This document shows, one piece after another, positions 24,042 to 32,687 of a stretch of 45,610 nucleotides of DNA (position 1 is its first letter; each line of letters begins with the position of its first letter). The position numbers and the translations under genes are program-made. The notes beneath the pieces are model-generated. The model did not search any database. It worked only from the letters and a program-made list of their open reading frames with translations, and was not told the origin of the DNA. The stretch is from Nocardia brasiliensis NBRC 14402 (GTDB taxonomy: Bacteria; Actinomycetota; Actinomycetes; Mycobacteriales; Mycobacteriaceae): assembly GCF_000308475.2 (NCBI RefSeq), contig NZ_BAFT02000074.1, positions 1-45,610 on the forward strand, written 5' to 3'.

Positions 24042-25325
24042 TCAGTCGAGTTTCGCGAAGAAGGTGCGCAGGTCCGTGATCAGCGAGTCAGGGGCTTCCA
24101 TGGACAGGAAGTGGCCGCCGTGGTCTAGTTCGGTCCAGCGGACGATGTGGTGGTCGCGTTCGGCCCAGCGGCGGATGGTGACGTCGTGGGCGGAGACCAG
24201 CACGGCGGTCGGCACGGTGCTGCGCACGGCGGTTGGCCAGTCCGCGGCACCGTCGGATTGCCCAGTGTCCCAGTCGTGCTTGTCCGGGGCGCTGCTGTCC
24301 ACGCTCGTTTGTCCCGCGCCCGCGCCGTCACCCCAGTCCCCCGCGGTGTCGGCGGACCAGTCCGCACCGCTCCATACGTTCGCGACGACATCCTCGTAGT
24401 AGACCTGCGCCGCCGAACCCGCGGTGCCGGTCAGCCAATACAGCGAGATGTCGAGGAGGATGCGATCACGGCCGATGCTGTCCTCGGGCAGACCGTCTTC
24501 GGGCATGGTCAGCTCCTTGAACTTCTCCACGATCCAGGCGAGCTGGCCCACCGGAGAATCGTGCAACCCGTAGGCCACCGTCTGCGGCCGCTTCGAATTG
24601 CATTGCAGATAGGCATCGTTGAAGTTCAGCATCCGGTCCCAGCGTTGCTGTTCGACCTCGCTCAGCCCGTCCATCTCGCCGTCGGCCCCGATCGGGAACG
24701 TGATCATCGCGCCGACGTGAATGCCGACCACATGCTCCGGGTACTGCCTGCCCAGGTGCGGGGCGACGAAAGCGCCGGTGTCATAACCGTGTACCCCGTA
24801 GCGGTCGTACCCGAGCCGAGTCATCAACCGGCCGAAAACCGTTGCCATCCTGTCGGTGCTCATGCCCGGACCGGCCAGCGGCGTAGAGAACCCGAAACCG
24901 GGCAGCGACGGGATGACCAGATGGAAGGCGTCGGCCGGATCCCCGCCGTGCGCAACGGGATTCGACAGCGGGCCGATCACGTCGAGAAAGTCGGTGAACC
25001 CGCCCGGCCATCCGTGCAGCAGCAGCAACGGCGTCGCATCCGGCTCCGGCGAGCGGACGTGCAGGAAGTGGACGTTCTGCCCGTCGACCGTGGTAATGAA
25101 CTGCGGGAGTTCGTTGAGCATCGCTTCCTCTGCCCGCCAATCGAATTCGGTGCGCCAATAGGCGGCAAGCTCTCGCAGGTACCCGACCGGCACGCCTCGA
25201 CTCCAGCCCACGCCGGGCACCTCGCCGGGCCAGCGGGTGTTGGCGAGCCGCGCGTGCAGGTCATCGAGCTCGGCCTGCGGAAATTCGATGCGGAAGGGGC
25301 GGATGCTGTCCGGGATGTTTGTCAT
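24042..25325 (-). CDS. Epoxide hydrolase (EHN-type alpha/beta hydrolase)
   Basis: A 427-residue enzyme with the N-terminal EHN domain (about 5-110: IRPFRIEFPQAELDDLHARL, TRWPGE) and the alpha/beta-hydrolase fold. The oxyanion-hole motif is HGWPGG at 104-109, the nucleophile is D182 in HGYDTGAF, and the catalytic base is H405 in DHGGHF. It would open epoxides to diols. An odd acidic, low-complexity insert (about 318-362; repeated short DW/GDG/SDG units such as GADWSADTAGDWG) lies between the cap and the C-terminal strand and is not usual in the family. It stands alone on its strand. Confidence 0.9.
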   Translation of the reverse strand: MTNIPDSIRPFRIEFPQAELDDLHARLANTRWPGEVPGVGWSRGVPVGYLRELAAYWRTEFDWRAEEAMLNELPQFITTVDGQNVHFLHVRSPEPDATPLLLLHGWPGGFTDFLDVIGPLSNPVAHGGDPADAFHLVIPSLPGFGFSTPLAGPGMSTDRMATVFGRLMTRLGYDRYGVHGYDTGAFVAPHLGRQYPEHVVGIHVGAMITFPIGADGEMDGLSEVEQQRWDRMLNFNDAYLQCNSKRPQTVAYGLHDSPVGQLAWIVEKFKELTMPEDGLPEDSIGRDRILLDISLYWLTGTAGSAAQVYYEDVVANVWSGADWSADTAGDWGDGAGAGQTSVDSSAPDKHDWDTGQSDGAADWPTAVRSTVPTAVLVSAHDVTIRRWAERDHHIVRWTELDHGGHFLSMEAPDSLITDLRTFFAKLD

Positions 25326-25448
25326 GACGTCGACGGTATTGAGCGCTTAGGACAGAGCTGTTCCTAAGCGAAAAATTTCGGCGACGTTCACCACCTCCGG
25401 AATCGACGACCTACGCGGCGAACCGGCCCGAAGCCACCCAGGCTCGAC

Positions 25449-26333
25449 TCACAGCGCCGCGGCGGCGGCGATCATCAGCGCCCGGGAACGTTCCGGTGAT
25501 TCCGCCTGAATCGAGAGGCGGTCCATGACCCCGCGGTAGAGCCGAACATCCTCCGGACGATCCAGATACAGCGCGGTGGTCAGCTGCTCCAAGTAGATGA
25601 TGTCGGTCAGTTCCTGTTCGGCGAAGCGCAAGATGGTGAACGAACTTCCCGCGGCCGCGCTGCCTCCGGAGCCGTAGGACAGCACCTGGATCGTCACGTT
25701 GGGCTTGGCCGACATATTGACGAGATGCTCGATCTGTTCCCGCTGGACCGCCCTACCGCCGACCGGCCGGTGCAGCACCGCCTCATCGAGCACCGCCCAA
25801 AGAAACGGTCCGCCAGGGGCATCCAGAATCCGCTGCCGGTTGGTCCGCAACTCCACGCGACGCGCCGCCTCGTTGCTGTCCTCGCCCATCTCGACAACGG
25901 CGGCAGCGTAGTTCCCGGTCTGCAACAGACCCGGAACCAGTTGGCCCTCATAGGTTCTGATCATCTGTGCCGCGCCCTCGAGACCGACGTAGGTCTCGAA
26001 CCATTGCGGCAACAGGTCGTTGTATCGATGCCACCAGCCCGGCTCGTTGGCCTTGCGGGCCAGATCGATGAACATCTTTCGCTGCTCGGAGTCGGTCACC
26101 CCGTAGAGATCCAGCAGATCCGCGATGTCACGTTCTTTGAACCCGGTGCGCCCCAACTCGAGCCGGCTGATCTTGGCATACGAGCCACGAATGTGGTCGC
26201 CCGCCTCTTGCGGTGTGACGCCACATTGCTCACGCAGCTTGCGGAGTTGGCCACCGACCGCGATCCGCAACGCCGTCGGCCCTAATTCTGCGACTCGGGG
26301 GTCGACGACGATCCGGGCCGGTTCTGCGGTCAT
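25449..26333 (-). CDS. XRE-family regulator with DUF5753 domain
   Basis: A 294-residue protein with an N-terminal Cro/CI-type HTH (about 25-80: LRKLREQCGVTPQEAGDHIRGSYAKISRLELG) and a C-terminal DUF5753 domain (about 110-290), recognisable from EGAAQMIRTYEGQLVPGLLQT and from the C-terminal TALYLDRPEDV. Such proteins are numerous in Streptomyces and Nocardia and are usually followed by a small DUF397 gene; none is seen here, so the pairing is missing. The ATG at 26333 is chosen by family start; the frame continues upstream without family character. Confidence 0.92.
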   Translation of the reverse strand: MTAEPARIVVDPRVAELGPTALRIAVGGQLRKLREQCGVTPQEAGDHIRGSYAKISRLELGRTGFKERDIADLLDLYGVTDSEQRKMFIDLARKANEPGWWHRYNDLLPQWFETYVGLEGAAQMIRTYEGQLVPGLLQTGNYAAAVVEMGEDSNEAARRVELRTNRQRILDAPGGPFLWAVLDEAVLHRPVGGRAVQREQIEHLVNMSAKPNVTIQVLSYGSGGSAAAGSSFTILRFAEQELTDIIYLEQLTTALYLDRPEDVRLYRGVMDRLSIQAESPERSRALMIAAAAAL

Positions 26334-26603
26334 GGGTTCTCCGATGTTGGAAGTCCACCAGCGCCGGCGCCGCTCAGCCCGCCCGGGCCGCACCGCGCCA
26401 GCGCTGATGATAACGCGTGGGTGGACCGCCCACCCGTAGCCACGGCTCGGTCGTTTCCACCCGCCCAAATCTCGACGCGAGTCAGTTCATCTCGGCGAAT
26501 AGCGGTCAGCTACCGCGTCGAAGGCCTGCTCGCGCTCGATAGAGCCGTCGATGCCCACCGCGCCTCGGGCATGCCGTCGCCTCCTGACGCGCTGCACTCG
26601 GAG

Positions 26604-26629
26604 TCAGCCGTATTATGTCAGCTGTATTG
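26604..26629. promoter_or_regulatory. Tandem direct repeat before TetR gene
   Basis: GTCAGCCGTATT (26604-26615) and GTCAGCTGTATT (26618-26629) are direct repeats with one mismatch and a 14-bp period, ending 13 nt before the TetR start at 26643. They overlap the region where the promoter and RBS would be. They could bind the TetR protein itself. The rest of the 309-nt gap 26334-26642 holds nothing else I can name. Confidence 0.45.
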
Positions 26630-26642
26630 AAAAGGGGTAGGC

Positions 26643-27233
26643 ATGCCGAAGCAGGTGGATCACGACGAACGCCGGGCGCTGATCGCCCGCGCGCTGTGGC
26701 GTGTGGTGGATGAGCGCGGCGTCTTCCGGCTGAGCATGCGCGAGGTCGCCCAGGCGGCGGATATGTCGCTGGGGCAGTTGCAGCACTATTTCGCCTCTCG
26801 CGAGGCCATGCTGAGTTTCGCCGTGGACTTCGCCGGCGAGCAGACCGGGCTGCGCGTGCGACAGGCCCTCGGTGCGGACCCACACCCACGTGCGGCGCTG
26901 CGCGTGCTGCTGACCGAGATGCTTCCGCTGCACCCCGACGCCCGGGCGACCAGCCGCTTGCACGCGGCATACGTGCTGGTAGCACTGCACGACCCAGCCG
27001 TTCACGCCCGCGCTCGCGCGGGCTTGCTCCAGGGGCGTGATCTCGTGGAACAGCTCGTCCGGCGCGCGATCACCGACGGTGCGATCGCCGGCGACCGCGA
27101 TTCGGTCCTCGAAACCGATCGCCTGCTCGCCCTCACCGGTTTCACCCCGCTGCTCGAACTCGGTGTCGTCACCCCACAGCAGGTCCTCGCCGCCATCGAT
27201 CAGCACCTCCAGGAGCTGTTCGCCGACCGGTGA
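26643..27233 (+). CDS. TetR-family regulator
   Basis: A 196-residue regulator with an N-terminal HTH (about 10-60: REVAQAADMSLGQLQHYFASREAML) where the QLQHYF segment marks the BetI/AcrR-like group. The C-terminal helices form the ligand domain. The ATG at 26643 has AAAAGGGG upstream. No obvious target adjoins: downstream are a 300-nt gap, a truncated hydrolase and a FAD monooxygenase. Ligand unknown. Confidence 0.9.
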   Translation: MPKQVDHDERRALIARALWRVVDERGVFRLSMREVAQAADMSLGQLQHYFASREAMLSFAVDFAGEQTGLRVRQALGADPHPRAALRVLLTEMLPLHPDARATSRLHAAYVLVALHDPAVHARARAGLLQGRDLVEQLVRRAITDGAIAGDRDSVLETDRLLALTGFTPLLELGVVTPQQVLAAIDQHLQELFADR

Positions 27234-27532
27234 CAAAGGTGTGCTCCATCTGGACTCGGGACAGCGCCGCGGCACGATCGGCCTGCCGATCTGGGTGCGC
27301 GGCAGCCGACGTGGCGGACGAGCCATCTTCAGCCTGGTCACCCTGAGCGTGCTCACGCCTTTCGGCTTGCGGCGCAAGGCATTCTGAGGATCTGTTCTGC
27401 CGCGCGGCGTCCGCCGCGTCGGTCGGCCAGGCTTGCACGGATTTCGCCACGGCGACAGCGGGTGCGGCGGCACGCCGCCGACAGACCTGAAACTGACGGA
27501 GAAATTACGCTGCCACAAGTAGAACGAAGAGC
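27234..27532. other. Intergenic, possible short coding remnant
   Basis: No supported gene. A 48-codon frame from GTG 27241 to TGA 27387 has coding-like third positions (TIGLPIWVRGSRRGGRAIF) but no RBS and no recognisable relatives. It may be the tail of a lost gene. Confidence 0.25.
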
Positions 27533-27751
27533 ATGCGCCCCTTGATCATCCGGCACGGTGCCTGGCTGCAACCGGCCCCCTACCACGAGGTCGCCCAGCG
27601 GCTGCACCGCGGCGGCGGCGTCGATGTGACGGTGCCCGACCTGGCGGGCCGGTCGCTCGCCGACAGCACGCGGCTGGTCCAGGACCTCATCGATCGCGCA
27701 GCCGAAGCGCCGGTGCTACCGGCTCATTCCTTCGGCGGTGTTCACCTCTGA
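27533..27751 (+). pseudogene. Truncated alpha/beta hydrolase (N-terminal half)
   Basis: The 72-codon frame begins like an alpha/beta hydrolase: RPLIIRHGAWLQPAPYHEVA carries the HG oxyanion-hole turn, VTVPDLAGRSLADS is the usual second strand and loop, and APVLPAHSFGGVHL ends right at the nucleophile elbow (AHSFGG). The frame then stops, so the catalytic acid and histidine are absent. It is most likely a deletion remnant and not an active enzyme. Confidence 0.7.
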
Positions 27752-27827
27752 CCTTGTTTCGCCGAGCCCGAGGCAGCACCGAATTCGCCCAGTATCAACG
27801 CATCGCGAGAGCACGGGAGAGGGCAGC

Positions 27828-29036
27828 ATGAACACCGCAATCGTAATCGGCGGCGGCATCGGCGGATTGGGCGCGGCGCTCGGCTTGGCACGCGCCGGTC
27901 GGCGGGTAACCCTGCTGGAACAAGCCGACGAGTTCGGTACGGTCGGTGCGGGAGTGATGCTGACGCCCAACGCGGTTCGAGCACTGCACGGACTAGGTTT
28001 GTCCGACCGGCTTCGGACGCTGGACGCAGCGCAGGGAATCACAGGGATCCGGACGGCATCCGGGCGGTGGCTGATGCAGGGAGACGTGCGCGAGGTGCGC
28101 CGCCGATTCGGCGTCTCGGCATACGCGCTGCACCAAGCCGACGTGCACGCCTGGCTCGCCGAGGCGCTGCGGCAGACCGAGTTGTGCACCGGACATCAGG
28201 TGACGGCAGTAGATCCCAGTACCGGTACCGTGACGTTCCTGCGCCCGGACGGCGAAACCGGCTCGCGTAGCGCGGAACTCGTTGTCGCGGCGGACGGCCG
28301 CTACAGTCCGACCCGGGCACGCCTGTTCCCCCACCACGCAGGAATGGCCTACGCGGGGTATCTCACCTGGCAGGGCGTAGTACCCGCCGACGCTGCGGCC
28401 GGTATCGACGCGAGCCGTGCGTTGATCGAGAGTTGGGGCCGCGGACAGCGATTCGGCTTCATGGCGCTCACCGGCGGGCAGGCGTCCTGGTACGCCACGC
28501 TGTCGGCCCCGCCGCACGCCTACGCCGAGACGAGCATCGACACGGTCGCGCGACTTTTCCGCGACTGGCACGATCCCATCCCCCGGTTGCTCGCGGCCAC
28601 GCCACCGGAATCGCTCCTGCGACAGGGCATCTATTCCCTGGAGGCTCCGTTGCCCACTTATGCGCGCAAACGAGTCGTCCTGCTCGGCGACGCGGCGCAC
28701 GCGCCCGATTTCGGACAGGGCGTGGCGCAGGCGCTGGAGGACGCCGCGACGCTCGGTCAACTCGCCGCCCGGCTGCCCACGGCGCAAGCCCTGGTGGTCG
28801 GCTACGACCTGGCCCGGCGCGAACGGACGCAGCGATTGGCGCGCGCCTCGGCCGCCTGGGGGCGGGTCGCGCAGTGGCGCAATCCGGTGCAGGTCGCGCT
28901 CCGCAACGGTCTCGTGTGGTCGGCGCCGCACTCGGGGTATCTACGCTCGATGAGCGAAATCTACTCCTGGACACCTGAATCCACGCTGGGCGCGCAGGAA
29001 GGTGCGCCAGCGACCGTGCCGAGAGCAAACAGCTGA
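27828..29036 (+). CDS. FAD-dependent monooxygenase (group A, salicylate/PHBH-like)
   Basis: A 402-residue flavoprotein hydroxylase. N-terminal FAD motif IVIGGGIGGLGAALGLARAG, then the DG motif VVAADGRYSPTRARLF and the second FAD motif VLLGDAAHAPDFGQGVAQALEDA are in the right order for this group. It would hydroxylate an aromatic or related substrate with NAD(P)H and O2; substrate unknown. The ATG at 27828 has GGGAGAGGG upstream. It follows the truncated hydrolase and precedes remnants of other oxidoreductase genes, so its operon appears to have decayed around it. Confidence 0.9.
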   Translation: MNTAIVIGGGIGGLGAALGLARAGRRVTLLEQADEFGTVGAGVMLTPNAVRALHGLGLSDRLRTLDAAQGITGIRTASGRWLMQGDVREVRRRFGVSAYALHQADVHAWLAEALRQTELCTGHQVTAVDPSTGTVTFLRPDGETGSRSAELVVAADGRYSPTRARLFPHHAGMAYAGYLTWQGVVPADAAAGIDASRALIESWGRGQRFGFMALTGGQASWYATLSAPPHAYAETSIDTVARLFRDWHDPIPRLLAATPPESLLRQGIYSLEAPLPTYARKRVVLLGDAAHAPDFGQGVAQALEDAATLGQLAARLPTAQALVVGYDLARRERTQRLARASAAWGRVAQWRNPVQVALRNGLVWSAPHSGYLRSMSEIYSWTPESTLGAQEGAPATVPRANS

Positions 29037-29161
29037 TACGCGCAGTCCGGACCGCCGACTCCTACCGGCTGATCGATGCCGGGTCAGGCACTCGACGCCT
29101 CGTCGACGACCACTAGCGGCAGATGTTCGACCACGGCACCGAACCCATGCGGGAAGAGGTT

Positions 29162-29330
29162 ATGCCATCACCGGAGGCCGCGCACCGCGTCGCGGCCCTC
29201 AGCTTCGACGGCATCGGGACATTCGAGGTGGCGTTGGCGGTGCAGGTCGTTCGCCGCGGCGAACGACCACGCGCGCACCGAACTCTACGAGGTCGCCATG
29301 GCCGGGCCGACGATCGCTACCGCATCCCGT
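29162..29330 (+). pseudogene. N-terminal remnant of a GlxA/FtrA-type AraC regulator
   Basis: From ATG 29162 the frame reads AAHRVAALSFDGIGTFEVALAVQVV, matching the start of the DJ-1/PfpI domain of GlxA-type regulators. The match continues in another frame with NDHARTELYEVAMAGPTIAT, the next strand of the same domain. A frameshift therefore lies at about 29255, and the rest of the gene, including the AraC HTH, is absent. The sequence runs straight into a fragment of a different gene. Confidence 0.65.
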
Positions 29331-29570
29331 TCATGCCCTGGCGGCCGGTGATGAGCGGTGCGCTCGCTCAGCCCGGCGGCGTCGTCGCCGAGATCGCGAA
29401 GCACACCGGATCGCCGCCCACGCAGGCCGCGCCGGCCTGGCTGCTGGCCCGCTCCGACATGCTCTTCCCTATCCCGGTACCTCCTCGATCGCGCACCCTC
29501 GAGGAGAACGTCGCGGCGCCTGACCGACGAGCAGATCGCCGCCCTCACGGCTGCAGGTCGATCGGACGGT
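29318..29570 (+). pseudogene. C-terminal remnant of an aldo/keto reductase
   Basis: The reading frame IPFMPWRPVMSGALAQPGG, VVAEIAKHTGSPPTQAAPAWLLARS is the C-terminal part of an AKR enzyme (compare the conserved FxPW, LAxPGG, TPAQVALAWLLARS and PIPGT). A frameshift at about 29485 follows; the ending LEENVAA and LTDEQIAALTAAG are in neighbouring frames. The N-terminal catalytic part with Asp-Tyr-Lys-His is missing. From 29571 to 29730 one frame reads VLGILGTPTGASTIEEYFDVVPLE, possibly a third fragment, which I cannot assign. Confidence 0.7.
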
Positions 29571-29730
29571 GACTCCACCGCCCGTATGTCTTCGCGTGCT
29601 CGGCATTTTGGGCACACCCACCGGCGCTTCGACTATCGAGGAGTACTTCGACGTTGTCCCGCTCGAGGCCGCCGCGCCGTGATCGACGGATACCCCGTCC
29701 GGAACGTTTCCGAGTGATACACCGGACACC

Positions 29731-30255
29731 ATGCGGCTGCTCATCATCTCCGACACGCACGTCCCCAAGCGCGCACGTGATCTGCCGGATGTCATCTGGC
29801 GTGAGGTGGCCGCAGCCGACGTGGTCGTGCACGCGGGCGACTGGACCGAGGTCGCTTTGCTGGATCGACTCGAGGCGCGCTGCCGGCGCCTGATCGGCGT
29901 ATACGGCAACAACGACGGCGCGCAGCTGCAGGCCCGGCTGCCCCTGATCGCCCGTGCCGAGCTGGCCGGGGTGCGGCTGGCGGTCGTGCACGAGACCGGG
30001 CCGGCGAAGGGGCGCGAGCAGCGCTGCGCGCGGGACTTCCCGGACACCGACCTACTGGTGTTCGGACACAGCCACATTCCATGGGACAGCGTCACCGCGA
30101 CCGGATGCCGGCTGCTCAACCCCGGCTCACCGACGGACCGGCGCAGACAACCGCAGCACACCTATCTGACCGCACGCATCCACGTCGGCCGACTGGATTC
30201 GGTTGTCCTGCACCCGATCGCGAACAGCTCAGATCGTCGAGTCAACGACGGATGA
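29731..30255 (+). CDS. YfcE/MJ0936-type metallophosphoesterase
   Basis: A 174-residue phosphoesterase with the complete calcineurin-like metal site: D8-x-H10, G36-D37, G59-N60-N61-D62, H87 and G-H113-S-H115. Family members hydrolyse phosphodiesters such as bis-pNPP or cyclic nucleotides using Mn or Ni. The ATG at 29731 starts right at the first strand (RLLIISDTH). It is the only intact gene in a stretch of remnants and has no obvious operon partner. Confidence 0.92.
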   Translation: MRLLIISDTHVPKRARDLPDVIWREVAAADVVVHAGDWTEVALLDRLEARCRRLIGVYGNNDGAQLQARLPLIARAELAGVRLAVVHETGPAKGREQRCARDFPDTDLLVFGHSHIPWDSVTATGCRLLNPGSPTDRRRQPQHTYLTARIHVGRLDSVVLHPIANSSDRRVNDG

Positions 30256-30303
30256 GGCGGCGGGAGCGAGATGGCCCCGCCGCCCGCGCCCCAGTCGATT
30301 CGA

Positions 30304-30649
30304 CTACGCGGTCACCACCACGTACATCCGGGCCGCCCCGTACACCTTGTCGTTCGACTCCTCGGTCGTGATGATATCGAAAGCGTATATGTCACCGACC
30401 TTTTCGTTCTCCCCCGGCTCCACGGGTGACGGTGAGCCACTTGCGTTCGCCCGGCTTCAGATAGATGCCGACCCCGCTCGGCTCTCCTCGCCATGGAGTC
30501 ATGGTATGGCCGGTGAGTGACGGATCCATACCGGCCCGAAGGTCGTACGGTATGGGTGTCGAGAGCACCGCCGGTATCGTCCGCACGCCGGCCCTCGCGG
30601 CGGGCCGTGAGCAGGGCACCCACTTACGTACTGGCAACGCCGCCGACAA
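30304..30649 (-). pseudogene. Frameshifted hypothetical protein remnant
   Basis: On the minus strand one frame reads GMDPSLTGHTMTPWRGEPSG and IYLKPGERKWLTVTR, and the adjacent frame continues PGENEKVGDIYAFDIITTEE up to YGAARMYVVVTA and a TAG at 30304. The two join into one plausible beta-rich protein with a single shift at about 30425. I do not recognise the family. The part before GMDPS is uncertain. Confidence 0.4.
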
Positions 30650-30651
30650 GT

Positions 30652-31254
30652 TCAGGTAGGTCGATGGCTACGTCGTGTGGCGGCGGCGCCGAGGAGTCGG
30701 GCGACGCCGAATTCGAAGCGCTCGTCGAAGGCGTCGTCGGCCATCGCCGCGACGACGCGTTGCAGCGCGGGGCGTTCCCCGACATCGAGGTCCTGGACGG
30801 ATCGGTTCGGAAACGCCTGCTCCTCCTGACACAGCCCGAGCGTGAAATAGATTATGCCCCAGCAGGTCCAGGCTGCCTCCCGGGACGGCAGCCCGCCGTC
30901 GAGGAGGGCGGCGACGAGGGCCTCGGTGACGTCCAAGGTGGCCGGTTCCGCGGCGTAGGTGCCGGTGACGACGACGGCGCCGTCGCGATGCGCCAGCAGG
31001 GCGCGGCGATAGCGGCGGGCGACCTCGGTCGCGCGCTCGCGCCAATCCTCGGGCAGGCGGTCGAGTGAGACTCCGGCGACGATCGCGTCGGCCATCAGCT
31101 CCTCGAGCCGCGCCTTGCTCTTGGCGTGCCACAGGACCGTGTTCATCCGCACGCCGAGCCGCCCGGCGATCGCGCGCAGCGACACTGCGTCGACACCGTG
31201 CTCGTCGAGAATCTCCAGGGCAGTCCGCACAACGTCCGCTTGACTCTTGGTCAC
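30652..31254 (-). CDS. TetR-family regulator (TetR C-terminal type)
   Basis: A 200-residue repressor: HTH at about 8-48 (GVDAVSLRAIAGRLGVRMNTVLWHAKSKARL) resembling true TetR in its LYWHxxxK-like end, and a helical ligand domain with TGTYAAEPATLDVTEALVAAL. It is divergent from the FAD monooxygenase at 31306 and its GTG start lies within one copy of a palindromic site, the other copy overlapping the monooxygenase RBS. It most likely represses both genes, as in TetR/TetX-like pairs. The inducer may be a substrate of the monooxygenase. Confidence 0.9.
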   Translation of the reverse strand: MTKSQADVVRTALEILDEHGVDAVSLRAIAGRLGVRMNTVLWHAKSKARLEELMADAIVAGVSLDRLPEDWRERATEVARRYRRALLAHRDGAVVVTGTYAAEPATLDVTEALVAALLDGGLPSREAAWTCWGIIYFTLGLCQEEQAFPNRSVQDLDVGERPALQRVVAAMADDAFDERFEFGVARLLGAAATRRSHRPT

Positions 31255-31296
31255 CGACCTAGTCTACTGAATGTGAGGCTATTGGTCAGTGACCAA
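31247..31296. promoter_or_regulatory. Twin palindromic operators between TetR and FAD monooxygenase genes
   Basis: TTGGTC-AGT-GACCAA (31282-31296) is a perfect 6-bp inverted repeat around three bases and overlaps the AAGGAGG of the monooxygenase gene. TTGGTC-ACC-GACCTA (31247-31261) is the same site with one mismatch and covers the TetR start codon. Centres are 35 bp apart. Two sites flanking a divergent promoter of about 50 bp is the layout of the tetR/tetA control region. Confidence 0.75.
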
Positions 31297-31305
31297 GGAG
31301 GAATC

Positions 31306-32556
31306 ATGAGCGATGTAGTCGTAGTGGGAGCTGGGCCGACCGGCCTGTGGCTCGCCGCCGAACTGCGCCTCGGGGGCGCCGCCGTCACCGTGCTCGAGAC
31401 ACGACACACCCGGAACCCGAACTCGAAGGCGCTGACGATCCATCCGCGCACGATCGAGATCTTCGACTGCCGCGGCATCGCGGAAACGTTTCTGGCCGAG
31501 GGCTTCCGCATACCGAATGGGCATTTCGGCGGGCTCCCCGACCGGCTGGACTTCTCGGTGCTGGACACCCCGTTTCCGTTCACCCTGGCCGTCGTACAGG
31601 CCCGCACCGAGGAACTGCTCGAAGAACGGGCGCGGCACCTGGGCGTGACCATTCGCCGCGGCTGCCGGGTGACCGGGCTGACCGACGAGGGCGTCGAGCT
31701 GTCCACCGGGGAGGTCGTCGCGGCTCGCTACGTGGCGGGCTGCGACGGCGCCCGCAGCACCGTCCGGGCCGCCGCGGGCATCGGCTTCCCCGGTGGCGAC
31801 ACCACCACCTGGGGATGGCTCGGCGACGTCGTTCTCGACGATCCACCGCCGCACGGCGTCACCAGCATCAGCGGCGCCGACGGCGGGTTGATGATGATGC
31901 CGCTGCCCGGCGGGATCCACCGGCTCGTCGGCGGCGATCCGGCGAGCAATCGTTCGGAATGGCCGGGCGACCTCACCTTCGACGAGTTGCGCACGACGGT
32001 CCGGCGGATCGCGGGCACCGACTACGGCATGCGGGATCCGGTGTGGCTGTCGCGTTTCGGCAATGCAAGCCGTCAGGCCGACGCCTATCGCCTCGGCTCC
32101 GTGCTGCTCGCAGGCGACGCCGCGCACATGCATTTCCCCGCCGGCGGCGTCGGCATGAACGTCGGCCTCCAGGACGCGCACAACCTGGGCTGGAAGCTCG
32201 CAGCCGTCGTCACGGGCCGCGCGGAGCAGACGCTGCTGGACACCTATCACACCGAACGCCATCCCGTCGGCGCGACGCTGCTCGAACACACCAAGGCCCA
32301 GACCGCGCTGATGTCGGCGTACTCGCCGGACGGCCGCGCCCTGCGCGCCCTGCTGAGCGGCATGATCGCAACTGTTCCGGACATGTCCCGCCGACTCGCC
32401 GAACGGTTGTCGGGCCTCGACGTCGCCTACGCCACCGGCAGGCGCGTACCCAACCTCTCGCTCCCCGACGGTTCCACGCTGTTCGAACGGCTGCGGACCG
32501 GGCAGCACGTCGAGACCCCCGCAGGGCTCGTGCGCCCGGATGGGCATCTCGCATAA
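31306..32556 (+). CDS. FAD-dependent aromatic monooxygenase (PHBH fold), C-terminally shortened
   Basis: A 416-residue flavoprotein with VVVGAGPTGLWLAAELRLGG, the DG motif YVAGCDGARSTVRAAAG and GDAAHMHFPAGGVGMNVGLQDAHNLGWK, typical of polyketide-hydroxylating and rifampicin/TetX-like monooxygenases. Family members usually have 480-500 residues with a C-terminal thioredoxin-like domain. Here the frame passes from LRTGQHV directly to GLVRPDGHLA, so most of that domain is missing while its last few residues remain, as if by an internal in-frame deletion. Activity may persist, since that domain is not catalytic. ATG at 31306 with AAGGAGG upstream; divergent from TetR. Confidence 0.9.
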   Translation: MSDVVVVGAGPTGLWLAAELRLGGAAVTVLETRHTRNPNSKALTIHPRTIEIFDCRGIAETFLAEGFRIPNGHFGGLPDRLDFSVLDTPFPFTLAVVQARTEELLEERARHLGVTIRRGCRVTGLTDEGVELSTGEVVAARYVAGCDGARSTVRAAAGIGFPGGDTTTWGWLGDVVLDDPPPHGVTSISGADGGLMMMPLPGGIHRLVGGDPASNRSEWPGDLTFDELRTTVRRIAGTDYGMRDPVWLSRFGNASRQADAYRLGSVLLAGDAAHMHFPAGGVGMNVGLQDAHNLGWKLAAVVTGRAEQTLLDTYHTERHPVGATLLEHTKAQTALMSAYSPDGRALRALLSGMIATVPDMSRRLAERLSGLDVAYATGRRVPNLSLPDGSTLFERLRTGQHVETPAGLVRPDGHLA

Positions 32557-32687
32557 CGCGCGTTTCGTGCCCCTGATCGACGCCATTCGAAGAGGACCGC
32601 CGGGGAATCGTGCTCCATCGCCCGCGTCGGCAGGAACTCGTACAGCTCCTTCGACTCCGACGACGCGGCCGCCCGCCATCCCGGTTA

